A DNA stretch of 64,000 nucleotides, from contig NW_020653750.1 of the NCBI RefSeq assembly GCF_003589595.1, forward strand, positions 1,235,305-1,299,304. Direction: 5' to 3'. The position numbers were made by a program, and so were the translations under genes. The DNA comes from Hyposmocoma kahamanoa (Eukaryota > Arthropoda > Insecta > Lepidoptera > Cosmopterigidae). Below the pieces are notes generated by a model. That model saw only the letters and a list, made by a program, of their open reading frames with translations, was not told where the DNA came from and ran no database searches. Below, one piece after another: positions 57,740 through 64,000 of the stretch; the first letter of the stretch is position 1, and every line of letters begins with the position of its first letter.

Positions 57740-57799
57740 GAAATACATTTCATGAAAGTATTTTGTGTTTCATATTTAAAATACATAGCATTTTGCTCG

Positions 57800-58902
57800 G
57801 CCAGGAGAATTTGCCTAATTAAATATTTCACTCACAATGAACTACCGTTATTTAGATCGAGGACATCACTAACACACTAAAACTTATACGGTAAACGTCA
57901 ATCTGACGTTGACAGCTCTCGACTTGAGGTGGCCTGAAATATGCCTGAAATTCAATGTTTATTTCCTGAATATCACTGAAATATTGATTTTTTTTACATG
58001 AAAACTTAAATTTACATGTACAAAAATGTGTTGAAGAAACTTAAATGTTGTGTTTTTGCTGAACCACAGCTGCATAATAAAAGAACTGTCTTCAAAAGGT
58101 ATGGATTATGTTACTTATTATAGTGTTGCATTTTCGGTTACCGTGTTAAAAGTTATCTAGTCTAAGCTATTGTTAAAATCGTGACGAAACTGCACAACTT
58201 CAACCACCTTTCACCTGAATTTGTATTGCACAAACCACGGGACACCGAAAATGTTCAAGTTAGACTTTACTAGTGTTAACTGGTTCAGGTAACTTACTTT
58301 TTACCACACACTTTATTCTTATTATTTAACTGTAAATAAGTAAAAAAGTCTTTTTTTTATATAGGTCCCAAACATTGTTTGTTTGTGTGTTATGTTTGCT
58401 AGTATTATCCCATCAATAGTCTCTTTCAGTGAGTATTGAAATTATTAATTTAAGAAATAAATAATAATTGTTGGTAAGTTACGGTTTTTTTTTTAATAAA
58501 TTGATGGTAACAAAACAATTAATGTTAATTGTTAATAATGTAGCTAAACTATCAAAAAGAGAGAAAAACAAAATGTACTTTGTCTCTAAAGTAGGTGAAG
58601 AGTGGGCTGCGGAAAGATCATAGAAAGATATGTGGTATAATTGATTAGACTCATCAGTGATAGTATAAAAATATGAGTTGACTTGCTATGGCACAGTTGG
58701 CCAGGGTCTTGAGACCAGGGTTTTAATTAAAGTTGTTTTGACAACTACGTAGACCAGGAGCAAAGATATGGTCTGCGATGAACCAAGGGCTTGGTTGGAT
58801 GGATGGTTATTATTACTATTAATATGAGAGAAGCTCATTTAAGATCTGTGCAGCCATTCATCACTTCAACCAGTAATTTTTACTGTTGTGATCACTACAA
58901 TT
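57800..58902. other. Spacer
   Basis: No supported feature. Confidence 0.35.
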
Positions 58903-58965
58903 TTGGTGAAATTACAGGGAAATGTCAACTTATGTGTCAGGGTGATGCACGCAGTGGCGCAAAGC
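58903..58965 (+). repeat. SINE-C copy 10 (fragment)
   Basis: GGTGAAATTACAGGGAAATG, TCAACTTATGTGTCAGGGTG only. Confidence 0.6.
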
Positions 58966-59229
58966 CTTTTCGGTTTAGTGAGGTTAAGAATATATTAAAA
59001 TTACTAATTAAGTTTTTGTCGGTATTTTATGAAAAAGAAAAATGCAAATTTTTGTCTTAAAAATTTGTATTTTAGATAAAAAATGAGTAAAAGCATTATG
59101 TTCTTGGATCATTATGTCAGTTTATTTAAAAAAATGTAAAATTTGGGAATTTGGGGATGGTAAAGTGTAAGCACTGAACACAAGACATTCTGTGATGTTT
59201 CCTGTTTTTTAAGTGCGCATTTGAACTCC

Positions 59230-61150
59230 ATCTCACATCTCACATCTTTCCATGGAAAGTGACAATCAAGTCGAGGATATAGCATGCACACCTATATAAT
59301 GCCTTTTCACTCTCCCCTTGAAAAGTTCCAAGTTATAGTGTTCAGGGAACAAGTCTGCAGGCAGGGAATTTTACTCTCTAGCTGCTCGCCAAATAAATAT
59401 GGCAGCGAAACGCTTCGTGCGAATTCTGGGAATATCCACAACATAGGGGTGGAACCCCAGCCCACATCTAGTCCCCCGATGATGGAAAGGGGAAGGCAAA
59501 ATCAAATTATGCAATTACTTCGCATTCTCTCCGTGACATATCCTGTAGAATACCGATAAGCTGACAACTCCACAGCGGTGTTCAAGGCTCTGCAACATCG
59601 CCTCTACTAATTCCGAGTCACCTATAAGCCTCTTACCACGCATACTATTGAATCCAAGGTAGCCAGTTGGTATTTAGCAGAGCCATCCCATAAGTAGCAG
59701 CATTAAGTACTGTTGTGCTTGGTACAGCTGAAGCAACTGTCCCAGTGTGAAGTAACGCCTCACCTTGGTAAGGATGCCAAGCTTCTTGGCTGCATTTTTG
59801 ACCATGGATTCAATGTATCTGCCAAAGTTCAGATTGGACGACAGGTCCATTCCAAGTAGGTGAAGACAGTCGGCTATCGGTATGGATATATCACGAAAAG
59901 TCGAAGTCAGGTGATAGGGACTCCGTTTAGTGGAGAAAAGATATGCCTGCATTTTGATAGCATTAAATTTGACAAGATTGGCGTCGCCTCAGTCAGAGAC
60001 TGCCTTAAGTGTCAGATTCAAACGACTAACCATGGACTCTCGACAAGACTGGATTTCTTCTCCACTAACCCTTGCATTGGTCAAGTATCTGTCCACAACT
60101 GTGCCGTCATCAGCATTCCCAAAGGCACCTGGAATCAACATGTCATTATTTATATGCAGCAGAAAGAGGGTTGCGGAGGGTTGCGAACTCCGGCATGGCC
60201 CTATGTCCGAAAGAGTAGCCTTCTAAAACCACTCGAATCGAACGTTCACTCAAGAATTCCGAAATCCAATTGCAAAGGTCAGTGGAAAGCCCATAAGAGG
60301 GAAGCTTGCGTACCAGACCCTGTCAAGGTCTTAGAATTGTCTTCGCAACCGCAATAGCTTCGCCATGCCCTTCTATAGCCTTGCTCCATAAATGAAAGGC
60401 GTACACAAGAAGATCCCCAGTAGATCGACCCGGCGATCACTGAGGAGATCGTTGTCTTCAAAGTCCGTTCCATAGCTTGCAGAGTATGGAAGTGACTGAA
60501 ATAGGTCTGTAGTTGACAGAGTCAGCTCTGCTTCCTGTTTTAGGCACTGGTTGCACATTAGTAAGCTTTCACGATCTGGATGTAGTTACACCAGTCTCAA
60601 GTGAGGTACAGGCGTGTGAGAATAGGAGACAACTCAGGCGCACAGTTACGCAGGACTATTGCTGGAATTCCATCTGGCCCGCTAGCTTTATGCGCGTCTA
60701 GACTTCGCAGAGTTCTGAGTACTTCTTTTTGACGTATATGAACTGGCGCCATAGTGCAGCCAGCCTGAGGTAAAGTAGGTGATAGGTATCCTGCGGCATC
60801 CAGACGCGAACTCTCTGAAAGAGTGAGGCGCAGACATTCGCCTTCTCTTCCGCAGTATGGACCGGCGAGACGTCTGGCCTCAACAGAGGTGGTAATGAGT
60901 GGCTACTAAAGTTTTAGTCGACCGCTTTGGCCAGGGACCAAAAGGACTTGCTGTTTGTTGGAAAAGAGGCAAGCTTGGCCCCTATGCAGCACACATGGTC
61001 GATCTTGGCTCTGCGTAACACGTATTTGCTCTTGGCAGCTTTATTATAGGGTTTCTTCATTTCTTCAGATTCCGAATATTCGGAGCATTGCGATTTCCCC
61101 GCCATCTGACAGCCGTGGTTCCTTCTGAAGGAGGTGATTTACCATTAATG
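59230..61150 (-). pseudogene. LINE-J, largest copy, RT domain to 3' end
   Basis: Read on the minus strand: LRRAKIDHVCCIGAKLASFP and SFWSLAKAVD (61105-60914), then a diverged linker. Next come VNYRPISVTSILCKLWNG (RT finger motif, near 60480), RSTGDLLVYAFHLWSKAIEG, KLPSYGLSTDLCNWISEFLS, and ERSIRVVLEGYSFG. From 59952 the frame QAYLFSTKRSPYHLTSTFRD, ADCLHLLGMDLSSNLNFGRY and AAKKLGILTKVRRYFTLG forms the thumb/C-terminal part. The extreme 3' end matches 24725-25090. The YADD box is lost to frame damage. It is 5' truncated with many stops. Probably of the Jockey/I group. Confidence 0.75.
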
Positions 61151-61381
61151 CCAACGATTTTGACTATGGGGTCAGTACAATACATTTTAGTTTAGTGGAT
61201 ATTAACTTTTCGTAAGAAATAGCAAAAATAAACGATAAAAAAGCAATTCTGTAGAATAAAAGACTATACTATAAATAATAAGAGATAAAATTTAAATTGA
61301 TGCATGAAATAACTACACTAGTTTCTTTTAATATAAAGACTGTGTTAATTATTAACATAAAGACCGCGATATATTTTACTA

Positions 61382-61665
61382 GCAGTAGAGCTCCTTGTGA
61401 AAGAGTTCGTCCAGGGAGGTACTAACACCTTACCTATTTCTGCCACCAAGCAGTAATGTGAGCTTTACGGTTCCGGTTCGGAAACATAAGGGTGCTGTTG
61501 CAATCACAGGCACGTGAGACTTGTCTCAAGGTGACGGGCGCAATGCCTCAAAGATCTATGAGATTACAAGTTCTGAGTGGCACTGCAACTGTTATGGACA
61601 GGCGTGTCGCTTACCATCAGGCACACGACTTGTTCGTCCCGTCACTTAGTATCATAAAAAAAACT
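61382..61665 (+). repeat. SINE-C copy 11
   Basis: Full length: AGCAGTAGAGCTCCTTGTG to CACTTAGTATCATAAAAAA. Confidence 0.85.
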
Positions 61666-61730
61666 GAAAAAACCAAAGATCTATATATATCTATAACAAA
61701 CATATCAAAAAATTCGTAAGACCTGCTGTC

Positions 61731-61804
61731 TCGATTTGTAGCTCTGTTGGTAGAGCGGAGGCCCCGGTTTGGCACAGTCACAGGTTCGAGTCCTGCCAGG
61801 GCGA
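61731..61804 (+). repeat. 74-nt tRNA-like unit
   Basis: It has the length and order of a tRNA: TAGCTCTGTTGGTAGAGC D-arm with GCTC/GAGC stem, GGTTCGAGTCC T-arm (CAGG/CCTG), and acceptor ends TCGATTT and AGGGCGA pairing at six of seven positions with wobble. The anticodon arm has only a 3-bp stem and lacks T33, so a working tRNA is unlikely. Shares its upstream leader (AATTCGTAAG) with the unit at 842. Confidence 0.5.
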
Positions 61805-61805
61805 A

Positions 61806-62613
61806 GGAATTTTGTGTGTTTATTTTTGTATTAATAATTATAATTGAAACCTATTTAGGTCCTTAAAAAACTAGAAAATGTTATAAACCTCAAGTCTATG
61901 TATGTATAATCGTAATAGGTAACACAACTGAATTTTCGAACACGGCAATTTAGTCCTTACGCTCTGATAAGCAAGCATATAGAAGCTAAAATGCGAACCA
62001 ATTGATGACTGTGATGCAATGATATCGTATAGATACTCGTACAATCTTTATTATCGTTCTACAGTAATAATGAGTAATGACGCTAATGTCACAGTATTTC
62101 TTCTTCCGACAATCAGTAAATCATTGAACAAGTGTGAACTTAGTTCATTCTTAAGATTCTGTGTAATAAATATATTGTTATCTAGTTGAAAGATCTTCAC
62201 TATTTTTTGGTAATATGTAATTTATTTTAAAAGTTCATTATTTAGGTGTACTATGTACAGATAAAAAAAGGAATAATATGTTAATAACATAATTACATAC
62301 ATTGGTATGCACTTATACAGAGCTAAAATAGCCGCCTCAATAATAACTTGATGTGTAAATTATCAGAATAGAATATCATTTCTTTGATGTTATCAATGTC
62401 GCAGCAATACATGTAAAATACAATATCAAGAGATATTCGGATTATCACTAACATAAACATTAATATAGTTAAAGTAACAAATGCTGGTTCTAGTCCAGTC
62501 AAATCAAATAATTTTTCTGTATTGTTTCATACTTTGTATCAATAATAACAACAAACCAGTGGGTAGTATTTTCATTTAATAATTATTAAGTTAACTTACA
62601 TTTTTATAAAAAT
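61806..62613. other. AT-rich spacer
   Basis: No supported feature. Confidence 0.4.
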
Positions 62614-63392
62614 AAGCCGACCTCAAAAGTTTGTGGAGTAATATCAATTTTTATTGAAATCGATTAACGAAGAGTGGGTGAAATCAAATAAACCGCATTG
62701 ATCCCCTAATTTGCTACGCTTAGTTTACAAACTAAACGGAAAGCGGGCGGCGACGCGGTGGCGACAGCGATGCGGGTGGCGGCTTGCGCGATTTGACCAA
62801 AATGCCTTAGTTTGCATTATGTTGTTCTCGACGGCAGCAGTGCGGGCGGCGGTACACAAGCGTCGCACTCTAGTCGAGCGACGAATGCGCGTTCGAATAG
62901 TCATAGTGTCGTCTTATTAATTACCCATTCCTATTTTTCGAGCAATCAAATTTCAAAATATCGTCGGAAGATATAATTTCTGCCGTTTTAGAAAGACCGT
63001 CAATAAGGAACAGCAAACATAAAAACAGAAGAATTATTAATTACTATAAAAAAAAGATGAGAACAGACATACTATTCGTTCATAATTAAAGTGTGATTCC
63101 AATTCTGGCTCGATATTTGCAAGAATATAGCTAAGCTAAGCGATCTGGTCGCTGGCACCGAGAACAGGCCACTATTACCGCCCGTATCGCTGTCGACATC
63201 GCGCCGCCACTCGCGGTCGTCTTAGATGTGGAATATTTTCTACAAATTTATTTGAGACCACTATTGAGGTACCAACTTTCCGACAAAAAAATAATCCTCG
63301 AAATCGGTTCACAAATATAATCGTGTATCATACACAGACAAAAAAACAACGATCAAATTGTGGTTATTTTATGAAGTAGACTAAAAAGTAAT
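62614..63392 (-). mobile_element. MITE-D copy g, split by a GC-rich insertion
   Basis: 62614-62722 (GCCGACCTCAAAAGTTTGTG, TTTATTGAAATCGATTAACG) and 63219-63392 (GTGGAATATTTTCTACAAAT to TTTATGAAGTAGACTAAAA) are the two halves of one copy. Confidence 0.7.
62723..63218. mobile_element. About 496-bp GC-rich insertion of unknown class
   Basis: CTTAG occurs at both junctions. Near the ends, GCGACAGCGATGCGGG and its approximate reverse complement CCCGTATCGCTGTCG form subterminal inverted repeats. The outermost bases do not match. The centre is AT-rich. The 69-codon ORF in it follows the GC composition. Confidence 0.5.
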
Positions 63393-64000
63393 ATAACTTA
63401 TAGTCAAAGCAGTGTCATTATCAGTATTATTGTAACAAATTCTTTTGTAAAATGATGTGTTGACACATTTATCTTCAAAAATTTTAGAACATAAGCGTAA
63501 TAAATTCTGACAGTGGTGATAATATTTGAAAATGATTTACTGTTAACATGAAATATGCTGTGAAGCGAAATGCGCGTACGTCACTACAACTTGATCAGTC
63601 GCTGGTAGAACGCGATTGTAACGTACGGCATCACAAGTGTGCGCGATTCAAATTTAAATATAATTTTCTTGTTTTTATTTTTTTCTAATTTAACGGTTTT
63701 ATCATGATACTTGGACTAAATGTGACTTTATCGTAAATGGTAAGTGTTACTTTGAAATTTAAATGTTTGACTCAATAAGTACGTGCTTACTTACGTTATG
63801 ATTAGTAGGAATTCGATTAATACCATAATTTAAATATGATGATGTACAAGTGTATTAAAAAAAAAAACTTACGAATAGTGTTTAATGTAAATAATTTATT
63901 TCTTATTACTTATTATGTAAAACATTAAGTAAGAAATATGTTATTTGCCTAAAAAAAATTAAAGCTGATTAAACATTAAATCCACACATTACGTGTGCAG
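63393..64000. other. Spacer to window end
   Basis: Has a CpG-containing patch at 63560-63640. No gene seen. Confidence 0.35.

Noticed and set aside
59860..60357. 165-codon plus-strand ORF
   Set aside because: Antisense to the LINE-J RT region; the minus strand carries the conserved motifs.
62711..62920. Arginine/alanine-rich ORF
   Set aside because: Lies in the GC-rich insertion in MITE-D and follows its base composition.
1..64000. CRISPR arrays, rRNA genes or bacterial operons
   Set aside because: No regularly spaced repeats, rRNA signatures or closely packed ORFs; the window is plainly eukaryotic.

Overview
This window is eukaryotic and almost certainly from a moth or butterfly (Lepidoptera). 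It is AT-rich and gene-poor. Much of it is built from transposable-element families of lepidopteran type: tRNA-derived SINEs, mariner elements, LINE fragments with RT or RNase H motifs, and short elements with terminal inverted repeats. No prokaryotic operon, rRNA or CRISPR array is present. The species cannot be named from the sequence alone.

The only host-type gene set I can support is three small paralogues on the + strand at about 21.1, 28.4 and 32.3 kb. Each encodes a signal peptide, a short acidic linker and one cathepsin-propeptide inhibitor domain (I29, with an ERFNIN-type helix) and no protease domain. They resemble the stand-alone cysteine-protease inhibitors of the BCPI/crammer/CTLA-2 type. 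The first is degenerate at conserved positions. The second and third carry candidate splice donors at nearly the same place, about 20 codons past the NQFAD motif, so the genes probably have a short 3' exon. A single possible terminal exon at 45.3 kb and a tiny ORF at 11.9 kb are the only other hints of host coding sequence.

Layout: 0-9 kb holds SINEs, a PIF/Harbinger fragment, a Tc1/mariner-like fragment and an inverted-repeat element that itself carries a second one. 9-14 kb is largely repeat-free. 14-18 kb holds an RTE-like LINE scrap and a 1.5 kb mariner split by a SINE. 20-33 kb is the inhibitor cluster with scattered LINE, SINE and MITE insertions. 33-48 kb is dense in SINEs and includes a 1.34 kb ORF1-only LINE inserted in a SINE. 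48-53.4 kb is a second mariner carrying LINE and other insertions, followed by the 3' end of another LINE. 53.7-54.4 kb is a hAT-like non-autonomous element. 56-58 kb has SINEs and a foldback. 59.2-61.2 kb is an antisense LINE, and the last 3 kb hold a tRNA-like repeat and a MITE split by a GC-rich insertion.

The most informative structure is the nesting: SINE in SINE, SINE in mariner, LINE in SINE, LINE in mariner, MITE in MITE (with an empty-site relative elsewhere in the window), and a TG...CA element in a SINE with a GTAC duplication. These give a relative order of insertion. Family labels such as SINE-A, MITE-D and LINE-J are local names used only here.
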